NCBI GenBank assembly: GCA_028868975.1
Contig: JAGWTM010000004.1
Span: 1 to 51,188 of the forward strand
Reading direction: 5' to 3'
Source of the DNA: Actinomycetales bacterium
GTDB taxonomy: Bacteria > Actinomycetota > Actinomycetes > Actinomycetales > Microbacteriaceae
DNA: 51,188 nucleotides
The position numbers and the translations under genes are program-made. This document shows positions 33,688 through 42,842 of the stretch, piece by piece. The notes under the pieces are model-generated. The model was not told where the DNA came from. It made no database searches and worked only from the letters and a program-made list of their open reading frames with translations. Position 1 is the first letter of the stretch; every line of letters starts with the position of its first letter.

Positions 33688-34917
33688 CTAACTCTTGATG
33701 TACGGTTTGCCGGCGGCGGCCGGGCCAGTGACCTTGCCAACCAGACCAGCTACGGCCACAACGGTCAGGACGTAAGGCAGCATGAGCAGGAACTCGCTCG
33801 GCACCGAGGAACCGATGATCGCGAGGCCGTACTGGAGGTTTTCAGCGAAGCCGAACAGCAGGGCGGCAAAAGCGGCATAGATCGGGTTCCAGCGACCAAA
33901 GATAAGTGCGGCCAGCGCGATGTAGCCGGCACCGTTGGTCATCTCCTTACCGAAGGCACCAACCTGGCCGAGGGTGAAGAATGAACCACCTAGACCCGCG
34001 ATTGCTCCGCCGATGATTACCGAGATGTAGCGGGTTCGATAGACCTTGATGCCAACGGTGTCGGCGGCCTTCGGGTACTCCCCGACCGCACGGACGCGCA
34101 GACCCCAGCGAGTTTTGAACAGCGCGAACCAGACGCCCGCGACCGCAAAGTACATCAGATATACGATCAGGGTCTGATTGAACAGAACGGGACCAACCAC
34201 CGGAATTTGGGCGAGACCCGGAATCGGCAACTTCTCGAAGCGGGGTGGCATGTTGAAGAGCACCGTGTTTGCGCCGAGCAGAGTGCTGAACAGGAAGTTC
34301 GTCAAACCGACAATCAAAACGTTAAGCACGACACCGACGATGATCTGATCGACCACGTATTTGATCGAGAACACGGCCAAAACCCAACTGACCAACGCGC
34401 CGGCAATCAGGGCGGCCACGAGGCCAACGAAGAGGTTTTGGCTGAGTGAAGCCGCGAAGGCACTCGCGAAGGCGCCGATCAGCAGCTGCGAATCAATCGA
34501 AATGTTGACAATACCCACGCGCTCACTGAGCACGCCCGCGAGCGAACCGAAGATGAGCGGAACGGCGAGCGCGAGCGAACCCTGCATCAGCGACGTGAAG
34601 GTCATGGTCTTGCCCGCATACAGATAGAGCAGAATCTGAAGGCTGAAGGCCACACCGAAGGCCAGCACCACCCAGCGCGGGGTCTTGCGGTGCTGTTTCA
34701 CAACCGCTAGAACCGACACCACCAAGCCGATGAGCATTACAAACAGCGCGATCAAACCCGAGACCAGAACATTGACGCTCAGGTCGGGTAGGTGAAAGAA
34801 GTCGCCGTCGACGTAACCCTGAACGTTGGTTGACTTGGCCGGAACGACAAAAATCAACACGGCTTGCAGCAGGGTCAGGGCTGCAAGAAAAATCGGTGTG
34901 CGCAACGACTGTTTCAT
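33688..34917 (-). CDS. ABC nucleoside transporter permease (NupQ/YufQ-like)
   Basis: A 409-residue permease of the BPD_transp_2 family with about ten helices. The segment GSLAGVLSERVGIVNISID near residue 125 and IGGAIAGLGGSFFTLG later are family signatures of purine/pyrimidine nucleoside permeases. About 100 N-terminal residues form extra helices before the core. It forms the channel with the next permease. It overlaps that gene's stop by ATGA, so subunits are made in fixed ratio. Confidence 0.88.
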   Translation of the reverse strand: MKQSLRTPIFLAALTLLQAVLIFVVPAKSTNVQGYVDGDFFHLPDLSVNVLVSGLIALFVMLIGLVVSVLAVVKQHRKTPRWVVLAFGVAFSLQILLYLYAGKTMTFTSLMQGSLALAVPLIFGSLAGVLSERVGIVNISIDSQLLIGAFASAFAASLSQNLFVGLVAALIAGALVSWVLAVFSIKYVVDQIIVGVVLNVLIVGLTNFLFSTLLGANTVLFNMPPRFEKLPIPGLAQIPVVGPVLFNQTLIVYLMYFAVAGVWFALFKTRWGLRVRAVGEYPKAADTVGIKVYRTRYISVIIGGAIAGLGGSFFTLGQVGAFGKEMTNGAGYIALAALIFGRWNPIYAAFAALLFGFAENLQYGLAIIGSSVPSEFLLMLPYVLTVVAVAGLVGKVTGPAAAGKPYIKS

Positions 34918-36089
34918 GCTGCGACTCCCTTCTGCTTGGGCAGGAAGAACATGGCTCTCACCAGCGGTGGTGCCGCGATGAACAGCACGATCATCGACTG
35001 AACCACGAGGACGATGTCAATCGGAACGTTTTGATTGGCCTGCATGGTTACCGCACCCGCACGCAGCGCCCCGAAGAGCACTCCGGCAGCCAGCACGCTC
35101 CACGGTTTGTTTCGACCGAGCAGAGCAACCGTGATTGCGTCAAAACCGAATGACGCCGCGACACCGGTGGTCAAAAACTTCTCGGTGCCGAGCACCTGGG
35201 TCGCACCCGCGATACCGCTCAGCGCACCGGAAACCGCCATCACCAAGACGTAGGTAAGCCCGATGTTGATACCGGCGGTCTTGGCTGCGCTCGGGTTGTG
35301 ACCCAAAGCACGGAACTGGAAGCCGAGAGTGCTGCGGTTCAAGAGCCACCAGACGAAGACAACGCAACCGAGCATCAGCAAGAAGCCGGTGTGGACGCGA
35401 ATCTGGTCGCTGAAGGCCGGGAACTTGGCCGTGTCACGAACCGCTGCCGAGACGGGGTTGACGGCACCAGGGGCCTGAAGAATTGGAGTCTTTAGAACGT
35501 AGGTGAGGGTCAGCTCCGCTACGTAGTTGAACATGATGGTGAGGATTACCTCGTTTGCGCCAGTGGTGGCTTTCAAGAAACCAACCAGCGCACCGAAGAG
35601 GGCACCGCCCGCTACACCGGCCAGCACAGCCACCGGGAAGTGAATCCAGAACGGCAGATCGACGTTGATGCCGACCCAACCGGCCAGCATCGCACCGAAA
35701 ATAATCTGTCCCTTGGCGCCGATGTTGAACAAGCCTGAACGGAAGGCCACAGCCAGGCCTAGTCCAGCCAGCGTGATTGGGGTCGCAAAAGCCAACGTTT
35801 CGGTAATCGGCTTGATTTGAGACAACAAATTGTCGGCGCGATAGTTCCAGATCGCACCGCGGAACATGGCCTCGTAGCCACCGGAAACGGCATTCCAAAT
35901 CGCTGCTAGCAAATCACCCGGCCGAGCAAAGAAGTAACCTGCCGAGGCCTGAACGTTCGCATTCGAGGCGGCAATCAAAATTCCGCCGAAAATGAAGGAT
36001 GCGACCACTGCCAAAACTGTCAGCAGCCACGGGGCGTTGAAGATTTCGCTGACTATTTTGCGGCCGTCGAGCTTTTTGGTTTCGCTCAT
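34914..36089 (-). CDS. ABC nucleoside transporter permease (NupP/YufP-like)
   Basis: A 391-residue permease, the second channel subunit. LAGLGLAVAFRSGLFNIGAKGQ is the conserved core segment (read as LAVAFRSGLFNIGAKGQ), with GALVGFLKATTGANEVILT following and GINIGLTYVLVMAVSGALSG near the C-terminus. The large periplasmic-side loop at 60-110 is typical of YufP. It overlaps the ATPase gene stop (ATGA). Substrate is inferred from the salvage genes in the same operon. Confidence 0.88.
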   Translation of the reverse strand: MSETKKLDGRKIVSEIFNAPWLLTVLAVVASFIFGGILIAASNANVQASAGYFFARPGDLLAAIWNAVSGGYEAMFRGAIWNYRADNLLSQIKPITETLAFATPITLAGLGLAVAFRSGLFNIGAKGQIIFGAMLAGWVGINVDLPFWIHFPVAVLAGVAGGALFGALVGFLKATTGANEVILTIMFNYVAELTLTYVLKTPILQAPGAVNPVSAAVRDTAKFPAFSDQIRVHTGFLLMLGCVVFVWWLLNRSTLGFQFRALGHNPSAAKTAGINIGLTYVLVMAVSGALSGIAGATQVLGTEKFLTTGVAASFGFDAITVALLGRNKPWSVLAAGVLFGALRAGAVTMQANQNVPIDIVLVVQSMIVLFIAAPPLVRAMFFLPKQKGVAA

Positions 36090-37600
36090 GCTGCCACCTC
36101 CGGGTTTGAAATTCCGGCCATCATCTGGCCAAGCACTGAACGAGGAGTATCGGCCGGCACAACACCGACCACCTTGCCGCGATACATCACGGCGATGCGG
36201 TCGCCGAGTTGTGTGGCTTCATCGAGTTCGGTAGCGACAATCAGCACTGGAATGCCTTTGTCTCGCGTGGCAACAATCTGCTCGTGCACAAATTCGATTG
36301 AACCCACATCCAAACCGCGGGTCGGCTGGGATGCAACCAGGAGTCGCAGTTCACGTGACAGTTCGCGGGCCAGCACAACCTTTTGCTGGTTGCCGCCAGA
36401 GAGCTGACGTGCCAGCGAGGTAATTCCCTGGGCTCGAATGTCGAACTCTTTGAGTTTTTCCTCCGCGAATTTGCGCAGGGTTTCAAGCTGGATGTTCAAG
36501 CCCTTGGCAAACGGCTTGCGGTCGCTGCGGTCGAGCATAAGGTTCTCGGCGATCGTGAAATCGGCAACGAGCCCATCCTCGGTGCGGTCCTCCGGCACAA
36601 ATCCAACACCCAGGTCAAGCACCTGCTTAACGCTCTTGCCAATCAATTCGCGGCCGTCCAGTTCGATTGATCCGGCGGTCTTGCCATGCATACCGATAAT
36701 CGCCTCGGTGAGCTCTGTTTGCCCGTTGCCCTGAACTCCCGCAATCACCAGAATCTCGCCTTCGCGAATCTCAAGATTCACGTCATCGAGCACCTTGGTG
36801 CCCTGGTGATCCCAAGCCGAAAGGCCCGAAATTTTGAAGGATGCGCTGCCCAACTTCGGTGCAGCTTTCTCAACATCGAGATCCACGGCGCGTCCGACCA
36901 TCATCGATGCCAACTCGTTTGCCGTTGACTGCGGTGAAGCCTCACCAACAACCTTTCCGAGCCGAATTACGGTGATTTTGTCGGCAACCTCGCGAACCTC
37001 GCGCAACTTGTGTGTGATGAACACGATTGCGGTTCCGGCATCGCGCAACTGCTTCATGATGGCCATGAGCTCATCGGTTTCCTGCGGTGTGAGCACAGCG
37101 GTCGGTTCATCGAAAACCAAAACCTTGGCATCACCAATCAGCGCTTTGATGATTTCGACGCGTTGCTGAACACCGACTGGAAGTTCGCCCACAATCGCGT
37201 CCGGATCGATGTCGAACCCGAATCGATCACTCACCTCACGAACCTTGGCGCGCGCGGCCTCGAGGTCGAGCACACCGGCCAACTTGGTAGGTTCATGGCC
37301 GAGAATCACGTTCTCAGCGACTGTGAAGACTGGGATGAGCATGAAGTGCTGGTGAACCATGCCAATTCCGGCCGCCATTGCGTCACCGGGTCCAGCAAAT
37401 TTGACGACCTGGTCGTCAAGAAGAATTTCGCCACCGTCTGGTTGATAAAGCCCGTAAAGGACATTCATCAGGGTGGACTTTCCGGCTCCGTTTTCACCGA
37501 GCAAACAGTGAATCTGTCCCGGCTGAGCCACCAGATTCACGTTGTCATTGGCTACCAGGCTGCCAAAGCGCTTGGTAATGCCACGCAGTTCAAGCTTCAT
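36086..37600 (-). CDS. ABC nucleoside transporter ATPase with two nucleotide-binding domains (NupO/YufO-like)
   Basis: A 504-residue tandem ATPase. Domain 1: Walker A LLGENGAGKSTLM, signature LPVGVQQRVEI, Walker B VLVFDEPTAVL, switch FITHKL. Domain 2: degenerate Walker A AGVQGNGQTEL (no canonical GK-S/T), signature LSGGNQQKVVLARE, Walker B-like LVASQPTRGLDV. The degenerate second site is usual for the RbsA/YufO class. ATG at 37600 has a purine-rich GAGAGAG site. A hairpin at 37674-37703 lies between it and the lipoprotein gene and could lower its expression relative to the binding protein. Confidence 0.9.
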   Translation of the reverse strand: MKLELRGITKRFGSLVANDNVNLVAQPGQIHCLLGENGAGKSTLMNVLYGLYQPDGGEILLDDQVVKFAGPGDAMAAGIGMVHQHFMLIPVFTVAENVILGHEPTKLAGVLDLEAARAKVREVSDRFGFDIDPDAIVGELPVGVQQRVEIIKALIGDAKVLVFDEPTAVLTPQETDELMAIMKQLRDAGTAIVFITHKLREVREVADKITVIRLGKVVGEASPQSTANELASMMVGRAVDLDVEKAAPKLGSASFKISGLSAWDHQGTKVLDDVNLEIREGEILVIAGVQGNGQTELTEAIIGMHGKTAGSIELDGRELIGKSVKQVLDLGVGFVPEDRTEDGLVADFTIAENLMLDRSDRKPFAKGLNIQLETLRKFAEEKLKEFDIRAQGITSLARQLSGGNQQKVVLARELSRELRLLVASQPTRGLDVGSIEFVHEQIVATRDKGIPVLIVATELDEATQLGDRIAVMYRGKVVGVVPADTPRSVLGQMMAGISNPEVAA

Positions 37601-37673
37601 TGCTCTCTCGCTGTTTGTGTTACCGCGACGTTATCGCCGCGCAATCGAGTCTAACTCCGGAGTGAGTAGCGAA

Positions 37674-37703
37674 TTGGGGGCCGCGACGAATCGCGACCCC
37701 CAA
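37674..37703 (-). other. Intergenic hairpin between the lipoprotein and ATPase genes
   Basis: TTGGGGG (37674-37680) pairs CCCCCAA (37697-37703) and CGCGA (82-86) pairs TCGCG (91-95) with a CGAA loop and one C/A mismatch. On the minus strand no T-run follows, so partial termination or 3' end protection of the lipoprotein mRNA is more likely than full termination. Confidence 0.6.
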
Positions 37704-37717
37704 CTCGGAACTACTGA

Positions 37718-38818
37718 TTACTTGCTGTACTGCGAAGCAACCTTGATTTCGCCGCTGATGATCTTGGCCTTCAGGTCATCCAGTTCAGCCTGGATGCCGG
37801 TTGGGTAGACCACGTCGTGCTGGTCAGCGATCATCACGCCACCGTTGTCGAGGGTACCGACGTACTGGTTTGCGTCACCACCGGTGAAGGTCTTGTCAAC
37901 ACCTGACTTGATGACCTCGAGAACGGCCTTAGCCATCTTCTTCTCGATCGAGGTCAGGATGTTTGCCTTGTAGGCAGCGTGAGCTGGCAGGTTGTACCAG
38001 TCGCTGTCAACACCGACAACGAGGGTGCCGGTCTTGTCCAGAGTTGCCTGACCCGAACCGATACCTACTGGACCGGCTACTGGGAGCACGATGTCAGCGC
38101 CCTGTGCGAAGAACTGCTCGGTTAGAGTCTTGCCCTTTGCCTGGTCGTTGAAGTCACCGGTTGCAGCCCACTTCGAGCTGTCGTCACCGTTTGCACCGAG
38201 AACGACAACCTTCTTGCCCTTTGCAGTGTTGTAGTACTCAACACCCTGCTTGAAGCCCGACATGAAGATGGTGACCGATGGGAACAGCATGCCGCCGTAG
38301 GTGGCTACCTTGCCAGTCTTGGTGGTTGCTGCTGCCAGGTAACCAGCGAGGAACGCAGCCTGTGCAGTGTCGTACTGGATTGGCTTTACGTTGTCGAGGC
38401 TGAGTGGCGAGTAGTCATCGTTCGACAGAGCCGAGTCGATGAGTGCGAAGTTGACGTCTGGGTGAGCCTTCGCAGCGTCGCGAGTGGCCACGGCCAGGTT
38501 GAAGCCAACGTTGATGATGAGGTTACAGCCCTCGTCGATCATCGAGTTGACGCCAGAAACGTAGTCGGTCTGAGTTGCGCTGTTTGGCGACTCGACAGTT
38601 GCGATCTGGACGCCGAGGGTTGCTTCGGCTTCCTTGAGGCCGTTGTATGCCTCTTCGTTGAACGATGCATCCTTAAAACCACCCGAGTCCGAGACCATAC
38701 AAGCCTTGTAGTCGATTGGGGTAACAGTTGGGGTTGCTGGCGCGGCCGAGCAACCTGCCAGGGTTAGCGAGGCAGCAGCTGCCAGCGCGAGGCCCTTGAA
38801 TACTGAACTGGTGTTCAC
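37718..38818 (-). CDS. BMP-family nucleoside-binding lipoprotein
   Basis: A 366-residue substrate-binding lipoprotein. The signal peptide ends in the lipobox LTLAGC (Cys about residue 23), after which the mature protein is lipid-anchored. CMVSDSGGFKDASFNEEAYNG is the opening of BMP/Med-type binding proteins (DSGGFKDASFNE), and VLGANGDDSSKW, LPVAGPVGIG and VVGVDSDWYNL follow the fold. The frame is open to 38863; the GTG at 38818 is chosen for its AGGAGGAG site and because it gives a standard signal peptide. First gene of the importer operon, with a likely operator in its leader. Confidence 0.92.
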   Translation of the reverse strand: MNTSSVFKGLALAAAASLTLAGCSAAPATPTVTPIDYKACMVSDSGGFKDASFNEEAYNGLKEAEATLGVQIATVESPNSATQTDYVSGVNSMIDEGCNLIINVGFNLAVATRDAAKAHPDVNFALIDSALSNDDYSPLSLDNVKPIQYDTAQAAFLAGYLAAATTKTGKVATYGGMLFPSVTIFMSGFKQGVEYYNTAKGKKVVVLGANGDDSSKWAATGDFNDQAKGKTLTEQFFAQGADIVLPVAGPVGIGSGQATLDKTGTLVVGVDSDWYNLPAHAAYKANILTSIEKKMAKAVLEVIKSGVDKTFTGGDANQYVGTLDNGGVMIADQHDVVYPTGIQAELDDLKAKIISGEIKVASQYSK

Positions 38819-38835
38819 TTTTCTCCTCCTGAAAC

Positions 38836-38865
38836 GCAAATGGATCTCATTTGCCGTTTGCAAAT
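38836..38865 (-). promoter_or_regulatory. Candidate operator and hairpin in the nucleoside importer leader
   Basis: ATTTGC-N5-GCAAAT (38849-38865) is a perfect palindrome that spans the expected transcription start, where a repressor would block the promoter. A third arm GCAAAT at 38836-38841 can pair with 38849-38854 instead. The spacing and GCAAAnG core resemble LacI-type operators; the regulator is not in the window. Confidence 0.5.
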
Positions 38866-38867
38866 TC

Positions 38868-38873
38868 AGCCTA
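38868..38873 (-). promoter_or_regulatory. -10 box for the nucleoside importer operon
   Basis: TAGGCT on the minus strand, about 50 nt before the GTG at 38818. It lies just after the T-run of the manC terminator. No good -35 is seen. Confidence 0.45.
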
Positions 38874-38874
38874 A

Positions 38875-38934
38875 TAAAAAAGGACGCCTAATTTGACCTC
38901 AAAAGTTCAGGCAACAAATTGTTTACGCAGGCGT
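38875..38934 (-). terminator. Terminator of manC
   Basis: On the minus strand ACGCCT (38934-38929) and AATTTG (38920-38915) pair with CAAATT (38895-38890) and AGGCGT (38889-38884), with an 8 nt bulge on the 5' side. A run of six T follows two bases later. This fits a rho-independent terminator placed directly upstream of the importer promoter. Confidence 0.55.
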
Positions 38935-38954
38935 TACAAAGCCCGGGCGTTGAA

Positions 38955-40073
38955 CTAGAGGACGTCCTCGTGACCCGTGGTACGGAGCGCATCCACCAGA
39001 TTCTTCACGCGCTGGGCGTGCTCTTTGGTAGTCACCAAAAGTGCGTCCGGAGTGTCAACCACGATGATGTCCTCGACGCCAATCAGCGCAACCAAGCGGT
39101 CGGTATCGCTAACCAAGATGCCACTGGATGAGTCAGCCAACACCTTGGCATTGCCAAGCACCGCGAGGTTTCCGCGGCGTCCCTGCGACTGAAGCTCGGC
39201 AATAGCGGCAAAATCACCAACGTCGTGCCACGAGAAGTTAGCCGGAACCACGGCTACTAGACCTGCGGCAGCGGCCGGTTCGGCCACCGAGTAGTCAATC
39301 GCGACCTTTTTTAGCTTGGGCCAAACCTTGGCCATCACGGTCTTGCGATCCTCGGTGTCCCAGGCCTCCGCAATCTTCAACAGAGCCGCGTGCAGTTCCG
39401 GTTCGGTTTTGGCGAGCTGCTCGAGCAGCAGCGCGGCCGGCGCAATGAACATGCCGGCGTTCCATAGGTAATCGCCCGACTCGACGTACTTTCGGGCTTT
39501 GGCGATGTTGGGTTTCTCAACGAAGCGAGCCACATCGCGGGCATTTGGAGCACCGGCGATGCCGAGGTTTTCGCCGGCCTTGATGTAGCCGAATCCGACC
39601 GATGGCTCCGTTGGTTCGATACCGATGGTCACGATTTTTCCGGTCGCGGCAACCTCGACGGCTTCGCGAACGGTCTCACGGAACTGCTCATCCTCGGCAA
39701 TGACGTGGTCGGCCGCAAACGAACCGACGATGACATCTGGCTCGCGCTTGACCAGAATGGCCGCCGCGAGCGCGATGGCCGCGGTGGAATCTTTCGGGCT
39801 GAGCTCCAACACGAGGTTGTCGGTCGAGAGGTCTTCAATCTGCTCGAGCACGGCTGACTTGTGAACCTTGCCGGTCACCACGAGGATGCGGTCGCGTCCA
39901 GCCAAGGGTGTGAGTCGGTCCCAGGTGTCCTGCAGCAGGGTTTGGCCCGAGCCGGTCAGGTCATGCAAAAACTTCGGCGCCGAGGCTCGCGACAGCGGCC
40001 AGAGTCGGCTTCCGATGCCACCTGCAGGGATGATGCTGTGAAAACGAGCCATCGGCTCACGCTGTGTGCTCAT
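38955..40073 (-). CDS. manC: Mannose-1-phosphate guanylyltransferase
   Basis: A 372-residue enzyme making GDP-mannose from mannose-1-phosphate and GTP. IIPAGGIGSRLWPLSRASAPKF is the pyrophosphorylase signature (shown in part: GGIGSRLWPLSR), GSFAADHVI has the metal site, FVEKPNIAKA is the sugar-binding signature and WNAGMFI follows. The isomerase domain of bifunctional AlgA types is missing, so only the transferase is present. ATG at 40073; an internal ATG at 40052 is less likely. The product feeds mannosylated surface polymers such as those made by the locus at the left of the window. Confidence 0.92.
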   Translation of the reverse strand: MSTQREPMARFHSIIPAGGIGSRLWPLSRASAPKFLHDLTGSGQTLLQDTWDRLTPLAGRDRILVVTGKVHKSAVLEQIEDLSTDNLVLELSPKDSTAAIALAAAILVKREPDVIVGSFAADHVIAEDEQFRETVREAVEVAATGKIVTIGIEPTEPSVGFGYIKAGENLGIAGAPNARDVARFVEKPNIAKARKYVESGDYLWNAGMFIAPAALLLEQLAKTEPELHAALLKIAEAWDTEDRKTVMAKVWPKLKKVAIDYSVAEPAAAAGLVAVVPANFSWHDVGDFAAIAELQSQGRRGNLAVLGNAKVLADSSSGILVSDTDRLVALIGVEDIIVVDTPDALLVTTKEHAQRVKNLVDALRTTGHEDVL

Positions 40074-40134
40074 GATGCTAAAAACCCTAGCCGAACAACC
40101 CTCGAAACGGCAGTTTGGGGGTGTTGAGCAGGCT

Positions 40135-40140
40135 TAGACT
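40135..40140 (+). promoter_or_regulatory. Candidate -10 box for sdhCDAB
   Basis: TAGACT lies 47 nt before the sdhC start. A competing choice is TTGAGC (40124-40129) with TAATTG (40146-40151). Either gives a short leader containing the AGGAGGA site. Confidence 0.35.
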
Positions 40141-40187
40141 AGACGTAATTGTGCTTCGAAGACGAATGCAATCCTGAGGAGGATTTC

Positions 40188-40568
40188 GTGCCAACAAAAC
40201 CAGCAGGCACCTTGTATCGCGGCAAAGTCGGAATGTGGTCGTGGGTTCTACACCGCATTACCGGTGTCGCAATCTTTTTCTTTCTGTTGGTGCACGTGCT
40301 CGACACGGCACTTGTCCGCTTGAGCCCAGAGGCATACAACGCGGTCATTTCGACCTACAAGACCCCGCTAATTGGCCTGGCCGAGACCGGCCTCGTGGTC
40401 GCCATCCTGTACCACGCACTCAACGGCGTACGGATCATCCTCGTCGACTTCTGGCGCAAGGGAGCCAAGTACCAGAACAAGATGTGGTGGGCCGTGCTCG
40501 TCATCTGCGTAGCTCTGTTTGTGCCATTCGCAATCCGTCACCTCTCAAACGTTTTCCACATCGGTTAG
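40188..40568 (+). CDS. sdhC: Succinate dehydrogenase cytochrome b556 subunit
   Basis: A 126-residue membrane anchor with three helices. WVLHRITGVAIFFFLLVHVLD contains the conserved His-Arg-x-Thr-Gly motif and a second His for haem, and YHALNGVRIILVD closes helix 2. The frame opens at 40149, but the GTG at 40188 with AGGAGGA five bases upstream is the start, giving MPTKPAGTLYRG. It forms the quinone site with SdhD. Confidence 0.92.
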   Translation: MPTKPAGTLYRGKVGMWSWVLHRITGVAIFFFLLVHVLDTALVRLSPEAYNAVISTYKTPLIGLAETGLVVAILYHALNGVRIILVDFWRKGAKYQNKMWWAVLVICVALFVPFAIRHLSNVFHIG

Positions 40569-40587
40569 TCGCGAAGGAAGCAAAGAC

Positions 40588-41025
40588 ATGTCTGTTGTAA
40601 TCGAGACTCCACGCAGCCCACGCAGTCGCAAGGGCGCTAACTGGGAAAAGTACGGCTGGATGTACATGCGCATTTCGGGCGCAATCCTGGTCGCTCTGAT
40701 CTTCGGTCACCTGTTCGCGAACCTGATGGTCGGCGAGGGCATCCACGCAATCGACTTCGCGTTTGTTGGCGGCAAGTGGGCTAACCCGTTCTGGCAGGTT
40801 TGGGACGGCCTGATGCTTTGGCTCGCGCTCATCCACGGCACCAACGGTATGCGCACCATCGTGAACGACTATGTCGAGCGTCAAAACGTGCGCAAGGCAC
40901 TGGTTTGGGCACTTTGGGTAATTTGTGGCGCACTTATCGTGTTGGGAACCCTGGTGATCTTCACCTTCGACCCATGCCCTGCTGGTTCAGACCCTAGCCT
41001 GCTGCCTTCGTTCTGCACCAAGTAA
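40588..41025 (+). CDS. sdhD: Succinate dehydrogenase hydrophobic membrane anchor
   Basis: A 145-residue anchor with three helices. The segment [21 protein letters not shown] holds a haem-ligand-type His, and [16 protein letters not shown] is the characteristic second helix. The ATG at 40588 has AAGGAA upstream and is 19 bp after sdhC. The C-terminal extension with two cysteines (DPCPAG and SFCTK) lies on the outside and could form a disulfide. Confidence 0.9.
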   Translation: MSVVIETPRSPRSRKGANWEKYGWMYMRISGAILVALIFGHLFANLMVGEGIHAIDFAFVGGKWANPFWQVWDGLMLWLALIHGTNGMRTIVNDYVERQNVRKALVWALWVICGALIVLGTLVIFTFDPCPAGSDPSLLPSFCTK

Positions 41026-41060
41026 CTCGAGCTAGACCTCTAACAAAAAGGAATCACCAA

Positions 41061-42842
41061 GTGACCAAGGAATCCCCAAAGGTTCACCACTACGAGTACG
41101 ACGTCGTGATCGTTGGTGCCGGTGGCGCTGGTATGCGTGCCGCGATTGAAGCCGGACCACACGCAAAGACCGCCGTGATCTCAAAGCTCTTCCCGACTCG
41201 TTCGCACACCGGTGCCGCCCAGGGTGGTATGGCCGCCGCGCTTGCCAACGTTGAGGAAGACAGCTGGGAATGGCACACCTTCGACACCGTCAAGGGTGGC
41301 GATTACCTGGTTGACCAGGATGCGGCTGAGATTCTGGCCAAGGAATCGGTTCAGGCTGTTATTGACCTAGAGAACATGGGTCTGCCATTCAACCGAACCC
41401 CAGACGGCAAGATTGACCAGCGTCGCTTCGGCGGACACACTCGTGACCACGGCAAGGCTCCGGTTCGTCGCTCGTGCTACGCGGCCGACCGCACCGGCCA
41501 CATGATTCTTCAGACTCTGTACCAGAACTGCGTCAAGCTGGGCATCGAGTTCTACAACGAGTTCTATGTGCTCGACCTAGTCATGAACAAGGTCGATGGT
41601 GAAGAACGCCCTTCGGCCGTCGTCGCATACGAACTGGCTACCGGTGACCTGCACGTATTCCAGGGCAAGTCGATTGTTTTTGCCACCGGTGGTTTCGGCA
41701 AGATCTTCAAGACCACCTCGAACGCGCACACCCTGACCGGTGATGGCGTTGGCATCATCTACCGCAAGGGTCTTCCGCTCGAAGACATGGAGTTCTACCA
41801 GTTCCACCCAACCGGCCTTGCCGGCCTCGGCATTCTGCTCTCAGAGGCAGCCCGTGGTGAGGGTGGCATTTTGCGCAACGCATCCGGTGAGCGCTTCATG
41901 GAGCGTTACGCACCGACCATCAAGGACCTCGCGCCGCGTGACATGGTTGCTCGCGCGATGGCCAACGAGGTTCGTGAGGGTCGCGGAGCCGGACCTAACA
42001 AGGACTACGTTCTGCTAGACCTCACTCACCTTCCGCCTGAGGTCATCGACGCCAAGTTGCCTGACATCACCGAGTTTGCGCGCACCTACCTCGGTGTCGA
42101 GCCTTACACCGAGCCGGTTCCGGTGTTCCCAACCGCGCACTACGCGATGGGTGGAATTCCAACCAACATCAAGGCCGAGGTGCTGCGCGACAACAAGACC
42201 GTGGTCCCTGGCCTGTATGCGGCCGGCGAATGCGCCTGCGTTTCGGTGCACGGCGCTAACCGCCTCGGAACCAACTCGCTGCTTGACATCAACGTCTTTG
42301 GTCGCCGCGCCGGTATCTACGCCGTCGAGTACGCCAAGACCGCAAAGCACGTACCGGTGCCAGAAAACGCCGCGGACGACGTCATCGCGCTCATCAACAA
42401 GGTTCGAAACTCGAAGGGCAGCGAGAAGGTTGCCGTGCTTCGCAAGGAGCTGCAGGACACCATGGACAAGAACGCCCAGGTGTACCGCACCGAGGAGTCG
42501 CTGAACGAGGCGCTAGCCAAGATCGCAGAACTGCGCGAGCGCTACGAGCACATTTCGGTTCAAGACAAGGGGCAGCGCTTCAACACCGACCTGCTCGAGG
42601 CAATCGAACTCGGATTCCTGCTCGACCTTGCCGAGGTGCTCGCTTACACGGCACTCGAGCGTCGCGAAAGCCGCGGTGGTCACTTCCGTGAGGACTACCC
42701 AGACCGCAACGACAAGAAGTTCATGGTTCACTCAATGGCGTACCTGACCGATAAAAAGGTCAAGAAGCCTGGTGACAACATCAAGGTTGACTGGAAGCCA
42801 GTCACCATCACCAACTACCAGCCGATGGAGCGTAAGTACTAA
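41061..42842 (+). CDS. sdhA: Succinate dehydrogenase flavoprotein subunit
   Basis: A 593-residue catalytic subunit oxidising succinate to fumarate. [14 protein letters not shown] binds [14 protein letters not shown] carries His49 for covalent [22 protein letters not shown] contains active-site residues, and [13 protein letters not shown] follows. GTG start at 41061 with AAAGGAA. A one-base TAATG overlap joins it to sdhB. Confidence 0.96.
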   Translation: MTKESPKVHHYEYDVVIVGAGGAGMRAAIEAGPHAKTAVISKLFPTRSHTGAAQGGMAAALANVEEDSWEWHTFDTVKGGDYLVDQDAAEILAKESVQAVIDLENMGLPFNRTPDGKIDQRRFGGHTRDHGKAPVRRSCYAADRTGHMILQTLYQNCVKLGIEFYNEFYVLDLVMNKVDGEERPSAVVAYELATGDLHVFQGKSIVFATGGFGKIFKTTSNAHTLTGDGVGIIYRKGLPLEDMEFYQFHPTGLAGLGILLSEAARGEGGILRNASGERFMERYAPTIKDLAPRDMVARAMANEVREGRGAGPNKDYVLLDLTHLPPEVIDAKLPDITEFARTYLGVEPYTEPVPVFPTAHYAMGGIPTNIKAEVLRDNKTVVPGLYAAGECACVSVHGANRLGTNSLLDINVFGRRAGIYAVEYAKTAKHVPVPENAADDVIALINKVRNSKGSEKVAVLRKELQDTMDKNAQVYRTEESLNEALAKIAELRERYEHISVQDKGQRFNTDLLEAIELGFLLDLAEVLAYTALERRESRGGHFREDYPDRNDKKFMVHSMAYLTDKKVKKPGDNIKVDWKPVTITNYQPMERKY

